From positions 496,001 to 560,000 of the forward strand of contig OY253650.1 of assembly GCA_958009055.1 (NCBI GenBank): DNA of 64,000 nucleotides, in the 5' to 3' direction. The notes beneath the pieces were generated by a model. The model did no database searches, was not told the origin of the DNA, and worked only from the letters and a program-made list of their open reading frames with translations. Origin of the DNA: Choricystis sp. odSpoLacu1 (taxonomy: Eukaryota > Chlorophyta > Trebouxiophyceae). The translations under genes and the position numbers were made by a program. Below, one piece after another: positions 53,083 to 63,200 of the stretch (positions within the stretch are counted from its first letter, which is position 1; each line of letters starts with the position of its first letter).

Positions 53083-54177
53083 ATGGCCCTCCTCCACCAG
53101 CACCAGCACGGCAAATCGCGTGTCCGCCTGGGCCGCGTGTGGCGCCACGCCGACGGCACCCACGACTTTGCGGAGTGGAGCGTGGCCACGAGCCTGGAGA
53201 GCGTCATGGGGCACGCGTTTGCGACCGCCTCCAACGCGGGCATGACGACGACCGATACGCAGAAGAATTTGGTGAGTGTGGAGAAGGCGTGTGGAGGGAA
53301 GCGTGTGTGGGGAGAGAGGGAGGAGAGAGAGAGAGAGAGGCGTCGACCGCAAGCAATGGGCAACGCGGGCGCCCTTTGCGACGACGCGACCGCTCGCTGG
53401 CCGACCCCACCTTCCCTCCTCCCTCAACCCTCTCAGGTCTACTACATCGCCAAGCAGTGCGCCGCCCCCACCCCCCCCGAAGACTACGCGTTGAAACTGG
53501 CCAGATTTTTTATTGATGAATACCCGCTTGTCTTGGTCGCCAAAATCAGCGTGCGCGCGGCCCCCTGGACCCGCGCGCGCGTCTCCGGCACCCCCCACGC
53601 CCACGGCTTTGTGGGTGGCGGGGAGGGCGCCCTCCCCGTGCGCACCGCGCACGTGGTGGTGCGGCGGGATGGAGGCGCGACGGTCGTCAGCGGTGTCGAC
53701 GGGTGGCGCCTGCTCAAAACGACGCGGTCGGGGTATGAAGGCTTCCTGCACGACAGGTTCACCCGCCTGCCCGATACGCGGGAGCGGATTGCGGCCACCT
53801 CGGTGACCGCCACGTGGCGGTACAGCGGCCCCGCCGCGTACGATGAAGCGTGGACGGGCGCGACTGATGCCCTGGCGTCCGCCTTCTTTGGCCCCTCCCC
53901 CGCGGGCGTCTACTCGCCCTCCCTCCAGTTCACGCTGAGGGCCATGGGGGAGGCTGCGTTGGCGGCTGTGCCGGCCATTGACTCCATTCAACTGACCATG
54001 CCAAATCTTCACTTTCTGCCGATCGCGCCCCCGGGGTCCTCTGGCTTCGATGACGACGTCTACGGCACCAGCGAGTCGCACGGTACCATTGAAGCCACGC
54101 TGACGCGGGAGGGGGGGCGGGCGGCGCACGTGCGGCTGTGGGATGAGGGGCAGGGGGCGCCGTTGGCGAGGTTGTGA
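53083..54177 (+). CDS. UOX: Urate oxidase (uricase), peroxisomal
   Basis: Two exons, 53083-53271 and 53437-54177, phase 0, 309 residues. It oxidises urate to 5-hydroxyisourate in purine breakdown. Motifs HGKSRVRLGRVWR, the active-site T in TTTDTQKNLVYYIAKQ, HAHGFVGG, LLKTTRSGYEGFLHDRFT and LPDTRERIAATSVTATW are all intact. The C-terminus ends GAPLARL; the tripeptide ARL fits a type 1 peroxisomal targeting signal. The upstream gap is only 144 bp. Confidence 0.96.
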   Translation: MALLHQHQHGKSRVRLGRVWRHADGTHDFAEWSVATSLESVMGHAFATASNAGMTTTDTQKNLVSVEKACGGKRVWGEREERERERRRPQAMGNAGALCDDATARWPTPPSLLPQPSQVYYIAKQCAAPTPPEDYALKLARFFIDEYPLVLVAKISVRAAPWTRARVSGTPHAHGFVGGGEGALPVRTAHVVVRRDGGATVVSGVDGWRLLKTTRSGYEGFLHDRFTRLPDTRERIAATSVTATWRYSGPAAYDEAWTGATDALASAFFGPSPAGVYSPSLQFTLRAMGEAALAAVPAIDSIQLTMPNLHFLPIAPPGSSGFDDDVYGTSESHGTIEATLTREGGRAAHVRLWDEGQGAPLARL

Positions 54178-54368
54178 GAAGGTTTTCCTTGCACACGTTT
54201 TCTGACCGGTATTTTTTTGTTCCTCTCGTAAAATGTGATTGGTTGGTGTTTGGATGGTTGCAGGATCAGTGCGGGGGGCGCGCGGTGTGTGGGGGGGAGG
54301 CTGGGTCGCCTCTCTCCGACACACACACACACAAAAACGAAACAGACACCCCTCTTCCCTACAGCCCT

Positions 54369-54392
54369 TTCTCTCTCTCTCTCTCTCTCTCT
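54369..54392. repeat. (CT)12 microsatellite in the uricase/SAR1 convergent spacer
   Basis: Perfect CT array between two convergent 3' ends. Confidence 0.85.
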
Positions 54393-54432
54393 CCATATAC
54401 CAACGCCAATGAAATCCACCCCACCACCCACC

Positions 54433-55564
54433 TCACTTGATGTACTGCGACACCCAGCGGAACCCCTCCCCATACCCCATGCGCCGCACGACGGAGCACA
54501 TGAAGATTTCAATCGGCCGCACGCCCGCGTCCTTCAGGTCCACCCGCCCCTTGCCCGTCGTGTAGTTGGCCAGGCCCAGCTGGAGGCGCAGTTCGTCCTC
54601 CGAGGCGGCGGTGGGGACGTCGATCTTGTTGCCCAGGACGAGGAAGGGGACGTGGGCGAGCGCGTCATCGCCGAGCAGCGCGTCGAGCTCTTTCTTGCTC
54701 TCCCCAAACCGGTCCCGGTCCGCCGCATCCACCAGGAACACGATGGCGTCCACACTCGCGTAGTAGTCGCGCCACACGCGCCTCGCGATCTCGTGGCCGC
54801 CGAGGTCGAAGGCCTTGAAGTTGATGCCCGCCATCTGCAGTTCCTCCGAGGTGGGGTACTGGGTCGGCTGGTGCTGGGCCAGGCGCTCGTCTTTGAGCAT
54901 GTGCATGAGGGTGGTTTTGCCCGCGTTGTCGAGGCCCTGTTGGTTGTGTGGGTGTGTGGGGAGGTGGGGGGTGAGAGAAAGGTGTGTTGGTGTGCGCGCC
55001 GCGCCAATCGCGCGCGGAGGGGGGGCTTCTTCCTTCCCTCTCTCTCCCCCACGCCAAGATCTCGCCCGCCCCTACCACCAGCGTGGCAGAGCTGGTACAG
55101 CCACCGCGTGCGCCCGAGCGACGCGAGCGTGCGCGGACCGAAACCTGCCGTCAGCCCCCCCCGCCGCGATCGCGCTGTCGCGAGGCGCGCGGGAGAGAGC
55201 GTTTGTGGTCGCGGCCCCGCACACAGCCACACGCGGCGTCGCGTGGCCTGGAGGCACACCACACCGGACTCGCGCCCTGGGGACGCAGAACGGCGGCGGG
55301 CGGCGGCGAGACCACACACATAGCGCGCCCCCCATCGGACACCGTGGCGCGCGCTCGCTTCCAAAAACACAACGCACCAGGAACAGAATCTTGGCGTTCT
55401 TGTTGTACAGCCCCAGGCTGTTGAGCACAGAGTAGATCCTGTGGGGTGGTGACAGAAAGGAGGGAGGCGGTGAGCGGCGGGTGCCCTGCGCGGCGCGTGA
55501 GAGAGGCATTGGCGAGAGGCGCAGCGACCCCAAACACCCGCACGCACCAGTTGATGAGGAACAT
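54433..55564 (-). CDS. SAR1: SAR1 small GTPase
   Basis: Three exons, 55564-55548, 55438-55378 and 54936-54433, join in phases 2 and 0 for 193 residues, the usual length. The N-terminal amphipathic helix [17 protein letters not shown] that inserts into the ER membrane is split by intron 1. The GTPase motifs are [21 protein letters not shown] and GNKID. It drives COPII coat assembly at ER exit sites. The C-terminal [23 protein letters not shown] is typical of SAR1 and lacks the prenylation motif of Rabs. Confidence 0.97.
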
Positions 55565-55705
55565 GGTGCTGCTTGAGCTGTCTCTCTCTCTGTCTCTCTC
55601 TCGCGCGAGAGGGGCGGGGGGAGGGTGGTGCGTGCGGGGAGGGGTGTCGCGCAGAGAGAAACAAAAAAACGTTGTGTTGCGAAAAACGCTCGGAAACACA
55701 AAAAA

Positions 55706-55735
55706 AACCCTCTCCCGTTCCAGCGGGAGAGGGTT
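55706..55735 (-). promoter_or_regulatory. Perfect 12-bp hairpin followed by T8 on the minus strand
   Basis: AACCCTCTCCCG (55706-55717) and CGGGAGAGGGTT (55724-55735) are exact reverse complements around a 6-nt loop. Read on the minus strand the hairpin runs directly into a T stretch (the A run 55700-55707). It lies 128 nt after the stop of the deaminase-like gene and 142 nt before the SAR1 start, both minus-strand. The form resembles an intrinsic terminator, unusual in a nuclear genome. Confidence 0.6.
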
Positions 55736-55862
55736 GGATCCAGCGCCCGCTCGATCCAGCCCCCCACAAACTGAAAAAGAATGGACGATACGTAAAGTCA
55801 CAAGAAGATAACACGGAAAAATACAGCACAAAAGGAAAAGTAAAGCAACTGCTGCTCGTTTG

Positions 55863-56946
55863 CTACCCTCCCCGCCCCCTCCTCCTCCGCCTCCCCGGCG
55901 GCGGCGACGGCGGCGACGGCGGCGGTGACGGCGACCTGGGCCCCGAGGGCGACCCCTTGCCTTTGGAGCCCGAGGACGCGGCGGCGGCCACGACCGCAGG
56001 GGCGTCTGAGCCCAGCCGTGCGACTGGTTGGGCGGGGCCACGTGGCTTCCTGGGGTAGTTGCCATCGTATCGGCCGCCACCATCGTAGCGGGATGGACCG
56101 GGCACGCCGACCGGCTTGCGCGGGTCGGCGGGGACACCCAGCTGGCGGCGCTGGCCAGAGGTGAGTGTCGGCGGCGGCGCGTCGTCCGCGTTCAACCGCC
56201 CACTGAACCAGCCTCCGCCCGCAGCACCAGGCGGGCACGACACCCGCATGTCAAAGGCAGCCAGCGCGCGCTGGCACAGGATGCAGGGGGTGGCGCAGCC
56301 CAGGGTGCCGTCGCGGCGCACGCGCAGCACCGTCACGTCGGGCCCAATCTTGCGCCGCACCCACGCGATGACGCCCCGGTTGGGGACACCGTGGCGGCGG
56401 GCAGCGTCGGTCCAGCGGGCGAGGAGGCTGTGTGGATTGGGGGGAGTGTGTGTGTGTGAGAGGGAGGTGATGCCCGGGGGGTTTGGGTGGGGGGCGGCCG
56501 CTCGGCCGAGTCGATTCGGTCGTTCGTGCAATCACCGCAGCGCCGCCCCCACCCCCGTCCTGCGCCACCTCCGCCCCAGATCTGGGGCGCGCGGCTCACG
56601 CTAGCGCCTCGATTGGGGACAGGGGCCGGGCTCAACACGCCGCAGGCACGTGTGCTGCTGACGCCAGCTTTCCCGGGCGGCTTGCTTTTTCGTCAGGCTT
56701 TCGCACGCGCCCTCCCCCTCCTCTTCACTCTCTCACCGTCTTTCGGCGCAGCATCTGTGGTTGCTCAGCACTGTCTCAGGTTGAGCGGTCTTGTGGCCGT
56801 TCTTTACGTAGTCCAGCCGACGTGGCGCACGAGTCGACGGCGGCCGCGGTCGCCGCGGCGACGAGGGTCGCGTCGGCGCGCGACAGCCTCGAGGCCAGCG
56901 CGTAGACGGTCTTGGCGGGGGACAACTTCTTGGTGGGGGCGGTCAT
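55863..56946 (-). CDS. Cytidine-deaminase-like protein with an apparent +1 frameshift
   Basis: Exon 1 (56946-56737) begins MTAPTKKLSPAKTVYALASR and stays in that frame to about DSCATSAG, then the protein-like frame shifts by one base to DYVKNGHKTAQPETVLSN. This second frame ends at a canonical donor and joins exon 2 (56427-55863) in phase 2, giving CCAERRLLARWTDAARRHG. A zinc-deaminase pattern results: CAE (56750-56742) and PCILC in exon 2 (about 56288-56274). The cytidine-deaminase fold uses [HC]AE and PCxxC as zinc ligands and proton shuttle. The C-terminus is Gly/Pro/Arg-rich and ends in a basic tail. The substrate is unknown; no known subfamily could be matched. Splice phase agrees only if one base in exon 1 is surplus. 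Confidence 0.65.
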
Positions 56947-57088
56947 TGCGTGTGTGTGTGTGTGGGGTGGGCAAAGCGGTGGAGGGCTAAACAAATTTTT
57001 GGTGGTTTTTGTTTTTTTTTTTTGTTTTTCTGTTTTGTTAGTCTCTTTGCTATTTTTTTCTCTCTCCCCCCTGCTTCTCTGCTTCACC

Positions 57089-57250
57089 ATGTCCGCCGGC
57101 AGCTCGCCCCCCGCGGGCGGCACGGGCAACGGCGGCCCGAGCGACGGCGGCGGCGCGGCGCCCCCCCCCCTCCTAGAAGGCCTGCTCTACCGTGAAAGCA
57201 CGGTCGTGCCCAGCATCGCCAAGAAGCGTTTCGCGGTGTTGTACAGGTGA
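57089..57250 (+). CDS. Short ORF resembling the first strand pair of a PH domain; possible gene fragment
   Basis: Fifty-three codons, Gly/Pro-rich at first, ending EGLLYRESTVVPSIAKKRFAVLYR and then TGA. The end looks like the start of a PH domain (G-LL ... KKRFxVLY). The stop overlaps a good splice donor (AG|GTGAGAG), so this may be exon 1 of a longer gene, but the downstream plus strand is antisense to ALG2 and shows no matching exon. A relic is the simplest reading. Confidence 0.3.
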   Translation: MSAGSSPPAGGTGNGGPSDGGGAAPPPLLEGLLYRESTVVPSIAKKRFAVLYR

Positions 57251-57384
57251 GAGAGGAGAGGAGAGGGAGGAGAGAGAGGGAGGCAAAGAGGAAGGCAAAT
57301 GGGAGGAAAGAGTGGTTTCGACGTCAGGCCTTTGCCTCTCTGCTTTGGCACTGCTTGATCACAACGCACACAGACACCATCCTC

Positions 57385-59043
57385 TCACCGCCTCCTCTGC
57401 TGCTTGCTCTCCACCGCGTCCACCACGCTCGCCTCCAGCGCATCGCCAAACGCGGCCCGCGAGAACTGCGCCGAAACGCGTGCGCGCGCGGCCGCGCCCA
57501 GCGTCGCAGCGTGGTCCGCGTCGCCCGCCAACTCGGCCAGCGCCGCCCCAAACGAGGCGGGCGCCGGGTCGCATAAGTAGCCTGTTTTGCCGGGGAGCAC
57601 GGTCTCGGTGGGGCCGCCAGATGCACAGGCTATAACTGCGACGCCCGCGGCCCCGGCTTCCAGCGGCACAATGCCAAAGTGTTCGTCGACGGGAGTGTAG
57701 ACGACGGCGCGGGCGAGGGCCAGCAGGGCGGCCCGCTGGGCGTCGCTGAAGGAGGGGAGGAAGGCGACAGAGGAGGCGACGCCGAGAGTTACGGCTTCCT
57801 CCTTCAACTCGGCCAGCACTGACACGTTCTCCGGCAGGCGGGTGTCGTACCCCCCGGCAAACACGAGGGACGGCAGGGGTGCTTTGTCGCCGTGGCGGCG
57901 GGAGGCGTGCACCTCGGCCAGGGCGCGCAGGGCGAGGGGGAGCCCCTTTTTGCGCTCGAAACGGTTGACCGAGACGAAGAGGGGGCGGTTGCCAGCAGCC
58001 AGCGACCGCACAGCAGCCGGCAGTACGTCGTCCGAAGCTGCCGCTGCCGCTGCAGCCGCCAGGTCGGCATCGGTGGGGATGGCGGTCGCTGGGTAGAGCA
58101 CCGCGGGCGGCGCACGCGCGGCCGCGACACGCGGAAAGGTGGCCGCAAACACGCGGGCCGTGAACGCTGAGTTGACAAACAGGGCGTCCGCGGCGCCCGT
58201 GGTGGCCTGCTCCAGCGCGTCCAGGGGGGCACGGTAGAGAGAGCGTGCGGCGCGCGCGGCGAGTGCGGCCATCGCTCGCACACCGCCACCGCGGTCGCCG
58301 TCCCTGCCCCGGCTGGCCAGCAGCAAGTCTGGAAAGTGGCAGTAGAACAGGACTGGGGCGGTCAGGCTGGCGTGCAGGAAAGGGACGACGGCGGAGACTT
58401 GGTCGGCGATGACAGCGTCGACCGGGGTGGCGGAACTGGGGGGGTTGAGACAAAAAAGAGGGTTTTTTGGTGAGAAAAAAACCCTGAAAACAGGGCCACA
58501 CAGAAAACACACACACTCCAACAAACAACTCACCGCCACGAGTCCCACGCCAGGCGCAGGGCGGCCAGGATGCAGCGGATGTAGGCACAGAGCGCGACTG
58601 CGCGCCCGCCCAGGGTGCGGGGGAACCAGGCGCCCGCCACGCGCACGGCAAAGGGGCCGTTGACAGTTTCCTTGAAGCAGCGGGCGGGGTCGTGGTGGGC
58701 GGTGTAGATGGTGACCTGTGGAAGGTAGGAGGGAGGTGATGAGCGTGTGTTTGTGTCAAGACTGACCGCCCCGCCGTCTGCCACACCACCACACAGCAAA
58801 CACTCACGTCGTGCCCTCTGTCTGACAGCTCGACGGCTGCATCCACGATGAGGCGTTCGGCGCCTGAGGGAGAGGGAAATTGAGTGGAGTGTGTCGCGCG
58901 ATGGGTCGGGCCCGACGCAGTGCTGTTTTCTCACGGCTGCACAACTCGAGCGCCCCCTGCCCCATGCACTCACCGCCGAGGCCCAGGTCGGGGTGCACAA
59001 ACGCGATGCGCAGGGGCCTGCGACGGGCGGCGGGGCGCGCCAT
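57385..59043 (-). CDS. ALG2: Alpha-1,3/1,6-mannosyltransferase ALG2
   Basis: Four exons, 59043-58974, 58863-58808, 58715-58534 and 58435-57385, join in phases 1, 0 and 2 for 452 residues. It adds the second and third mannoses to the dolichol-linked oligosaccharide on the cytosolic face of the ER. Motifs: IAFVHPDLGLGGAERLIVDA at the N-terminus, YTAHHDPARCF, APVLFYCHFPDLLL, NRFERKKGL and the GT4 EX7E motif EHFGIVPLE followed by ASGGPTETV. A hydrophobic stretch near residue 90 (AVALCAYIRCILAAL) matches the family membrane-associated helix. It starts 115 bp from the divergent DDA1-like gene. Confidence 0.95.
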
Positions 59044-59158
59044 TTTTTGCGCAGAGCGAAAACGACGGCGAATTGTGTTCAAAGCGAGAAACCGATTTCG
59101 CTTCCTTTCCTGTTTTTGGCGTCTGGACGCGCGTTCCCTCTCCACGCCACGAGCAGCA

Positions 59159-59977
59159 ATGGGCGACGCGACTGTCACGTCTCTGTTGCGCACGCTGCCG
59201 GCGCGGTGCGTGTGGCGTGGACGCGGGGGAGGGGGCGGGGCGCCGAGGGACCGTGGGAATTGGGGGGCGCTGCCCCGCTCTCTTGCCGGCGCAGGGGCGG
59301 CGCGGGCACGCACCCCTCATGCGCGTTTGTTTGCAGCTCTATTTGTGGTTGTGTGAAACGAAGATTTGACACACAAAACCCTCCCCCCCTCCTCCCCCAC
59401 AGTGGCGCCTTTGTCACGGCCGTGCCGTCGACCGCGCCGCGCCGCCCGCTGCCGACCTACATCGCGGCGCACGACACGGCGCCTCCTGGTGAGTTAGTGG
59501 GGCGATGTGTTGTGCGTTGTGACCACCAAACCACATCACCACAAGCCTCCCCTTTTTCCTTCCACACACCCTTCCCCTCCCCCAGCCGACCAAATCATTG
59601 TCACTGACCCCACCAACCTGCTCATCCGCTCCCTCAACATTCAGCGCAAGCAGCGCGATGACGCTGCCCGCGCTGCCCGGTCGTCGGGCGGCGCCGCGGC
59701 CGCGGCCCCCGCCAAGCGTGCGGGCACCACCCCCGACCGCGACGCCCCCCCCTCCAAGCGGGCGGCACCCGGGGCCAGTGGGTCGGGGGTCGCGCCTGGC
59801 GCGGGTGGTGGTGGCGCGTCGACCGCTCCCGCGACCGAGGCTGAGTTGAAGGGGATGACGAAAGTGGCGCTCGTCGCGCGCGCGCGGGCGGTGGGTGTGC
59901 CGTCCTCGGGCGTCACCAAGCCCGTGCTGGTGGCTCGCCTGTTGGCGCACCATCGTGGGGGGGGTGGGGGTGCGTGA
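59159..59977 (+). CDS. DDA1-like CUL4 ligase subunit fused to a SAP-like C-terminus
   Basis: Three exons, 59159-59205, 59403-59488 and 59586-59977, join in phases 2 and 1 for 174 residues. The DDA1 core reads RRPLPTYIAAHDTAPPADQ, then IIVTDPTNLLIRSLNIQ, equivalent to the conserved RPSxYLPT ... EQIIVTxxTNxLLR of DDA1, a small stabiliser of the CUL4-DDB1-DET1 E3 ligase. After a linker with a basic signal (PPSKRAAPG) comes ELKGMTKVALVARARAVGVP and TKPVLVARLLAHH, which fits a SAP (DNA-binding helix-extended-helix) motif. Animal and plant DDA1 proteins are about 100 residues and lack it. Confidence 0.83.
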
Positions 59978-60297
59978 GGTGTGTGTGTGGGAGAGTTGGT
60001 TAAAAACTTGTGTTTTGCTCTGTCTTTTTGTCCCCCCCCCGTCTGCCTCCATTTTTTGCTGCGTGTGTGTGATGGCGCGCGCTCGCGTGTAGAAGATGAA
60101 TCGCACACGCGCGGGGCTGCGTGTGTGTCTTTGGATTTGAACTGATTCGATTTTTTGTGTGTGTTGCACGCGCCACCCACGGTTTGGTCTGAAGCTTTGC
60201 ACCCAACTCTCGCCCCCTCTCTCGCCCCACGTCTCCCTCTCAAAAGCAACATGCAAAGAATGAATCCAAAGCAACACACTCCCTTCTTCCTCCCTCT
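59978..60297. other. Convergent spacer, DDA1-like / stromal processing peptidase
   Basis: 320 bp between two 3' ends, with T-rich and GT-rich stretches. No gene, RNA or repeat was recognised. Confidence 0.45.
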
Positions 60298-63200
60298 CTA
60301 CGACTTGCCCTCCCCCCCCCCGCTCTGCGGCTTGCGCGCCGCCATCGCTTTGACCGCGTCGGCGATCTGCTTGGTCTGCAGCCCCGCCGCCAGCGCGGCC
60401 AGCAGCTCGCGTGACCTGTCCCCCGGGGCGCCCGGGGCGGCCGGGGTGGCGGCGGCAGCGGCCGCGGCGGCCGCGAGCGCCGGTGGCTGGGACGGCCCGG
60501 ACGTGCCGACGCACGTGAACACGTCCCCCTCCGCCAGCGCCAGGGCGGCGTATGCGTCGTGCACGTCGTCCACGGTGGCGGCTTCATACATGGCGCGCAG
60601 GTCGCGCACGGCGGCGGGCACTTTGAGGGGGACGCCGTCGCACTGCAGGTGGGTGAGAAGGCCGAGGCGGTACGCGTTGTCCTTCAGGTCTGTCTCGTGG
60701 CGAGCCAGCAGGGTGCGCCTCGCCCTCAACAACTCGCGCGGCGTGACGCGGGCGTCCTTGAGGGAGCGAAGCACGCGCAGGGAGGCGTCCGCCGCGTCCG
60801 CGATGCGTTGCGGCGTGGACGTGACTTTGACGCAGTACCACCCTGTGCGCAGCCTGTCAAACAGCGACAGCTCAAACGACACATCGTACGTCAGGCCCAG
60901 CGCGTCCCGCACCGTGGTGAACAGGCGAGAGTTCATGATTTCGGCGAGGAGGGAGAGGGAGACGTCGGCAAAGAGGGGGTGGGAGCGGCGCGCGGCGCGG
61001 GCAGCTCCAAGCTCCGCCGCCCCGGCCGTCGGCGGCGGCGTCGGCGGCGGCGGCACCGGCCCCTCCGGCGCGGACGGCGGGTCCGCCACGTCAAACGCGC
61101 CCCACCGACAGGGCGCCGCGCCCGCGATGTAGGCGATGGCGCGTTCATCCGAGTCGGGCAGGTGCCAGATCTGGCGGCGAAGCGATGGCGGCGCGCCGCG
61201 CGCGACGCGCGCAGGGCGGTCCGGCAGCGCGGGGCCCGCGCCCGGGGGCGGCCCCGGTTTCAGCGTGCCCAGGTAGCGCAGCAGCAGGTCGTCCACAGCC
61301 GCGGGGTCAAAGTCGCCCACTAGGTTGACTTCGACAGTGGCTGGGTCGAGCTGCGCGCCGACTGCGGACCGCATTCCGTCGAGCGTCAACGCCGACACGT
61401 CGTCTGCGCGCGCGTCCACAAACCGCCCGTCCCCGCCCAGCATGGCGGTGACGACGCGGTCCGAGGCGGCGCGTTCCAGGGACTTGTCCAGGGAGCGGGC
61501 GTGGGAGAGGTAGACCTGGCGCGCGCGCTCGGCGGCGCCTTCTTCCCAGGCGGGGGCGGCGAGGAGGAGGTGTGCCATCTCCAGCACCGCTTTCAGCCCA
61601 CCATCTCCCACGGCAAAGTGGGCGTCCATGAACACAAACTCTTCATCGCACTCGATCTGGGACGTGATGAGCCTGGAGATGCAGAAGAGTTCCACCTGGT
61701 CGCGGCGCCAGTGGCCGACGGTGCCGACCTCGGAGAGCGCGCGCGTTCCCACCGCAACCGCGCCCGCGCCCGCAGGGCCAGCTTCCGCGGGTTCGCGCGC
61801 CCGCCCACCGGGCGCCACGACGCGCAGCATGGCGGCCCGGGGCTCGTTGTCGGTGGCGCAGTAGTTGACGCGCACCCCGTTGGACAGGCGGCGCTGCACG
61901 ATCCCAGCCGCCGTGTCGGGCGGCGGCGCGACGTCGGCGTCGCCGCGCCCGGGCACAGGGACAAACGCGGGGCGCAGCTCGGCCATGAGTTCGGCGACAC
62001 GTTCCTCGGGCACCAGGGAGTCGGGGACGTCGACGTCGTCGGGGGCTTCCACTTCCAGGGAGGGGGCGGCCAGGGCTGCCTCGATCTCTTCGGGCGAGAG
62101 GTCAAACCGCACTGCGCCCTCCGGCACGTCGCCATTGTCGCCATCCGAGTCGTCCCCGATCAGGGTGGGGGGCGCGCCATCCACGTGCATGTCGGTGGCC
62201 ATGGAAGCGCCGCGCGCCATGGGGGCGCCCGTGCCGGCGGAGAGACCCGTCGGGTCGGCAAAGGCAGGGACACACGCCACAACAGCGGTCGCGCGCGTCG
62301 CGCCCGGCGCCGCCCACGCGCCGGGGAGGGCGGCAGCCGCCGCCAACGCTTCCTCCTCCGCGCCATAGTGCGATGCAAATGACAGCAGGGATGCAGCGGC
62401 CGCGTTGACTTGGTCCAGGGTGACCGCGTCGGCGACCGCGAGCGTGGCCGCGTGCGCTTGCGACTGGTGTTGCACGGTGTGGCCCAGCGTCAGCGACTCC
62501 ATGACAAAGTTGAGGTTGTTGTCGGAGGAGAAGGAGGCGGCCTGCTCGGCGGCTTGCTCCGAGTCGCGGAGGAGGGCAACACGATAACGCTCGAGTTCAC
62601 CCGCTGTGACACCATACTGTTGCAGCCGCCTCACCTCTTGGACGGCGACGCCCACCGCCCCCCTCCAGTCCGCGGGTTCGGCGGTGATGGTCAACGTGGA
62701 CACGGCGCAGCCTTCGCGGGCTGAATCCGAGATGTCGAGCGCGATGTCGACGAACGGAGGGTCGGCAGCCACATACCGCCGCCCCACCCTAAACTGCCAC
62801 ACCGACAGCAGCAGGCGCACAATGAAGGCGTGGGCGACGTCGTCCAGGGTGTCCACCGCGCGCACGGGCAGTTTGCAGAAGACGGAGAGCATGAACTGTT
62901 GGAGGAGGCGGTGGCGAAAGACGCGGACGGGCGCGCGCGCGGGGGGGGGCGGCGACGCCCGTCGGCAGGGGGCCACACCCGTACACGTGCTCCACGGGGG
63001 GGCGCACCGGGTGCCGTTGTTTCACGTCACCCGTGGCAGCCGCCACCAGCTGGTTGGCGGTGGGCTGGCGCCCTGCAGTCACAGGGGGCGCCGCGTCGGC
63101 CGCCGCCGCGTGGCGCCCGGCCGGCACGCTACCAAACGCCGTCTCCACTGCGGCCGCCGCGTCCGCCGTGTTCCCCCCCCACTCGCCCACCAGGTACAGG

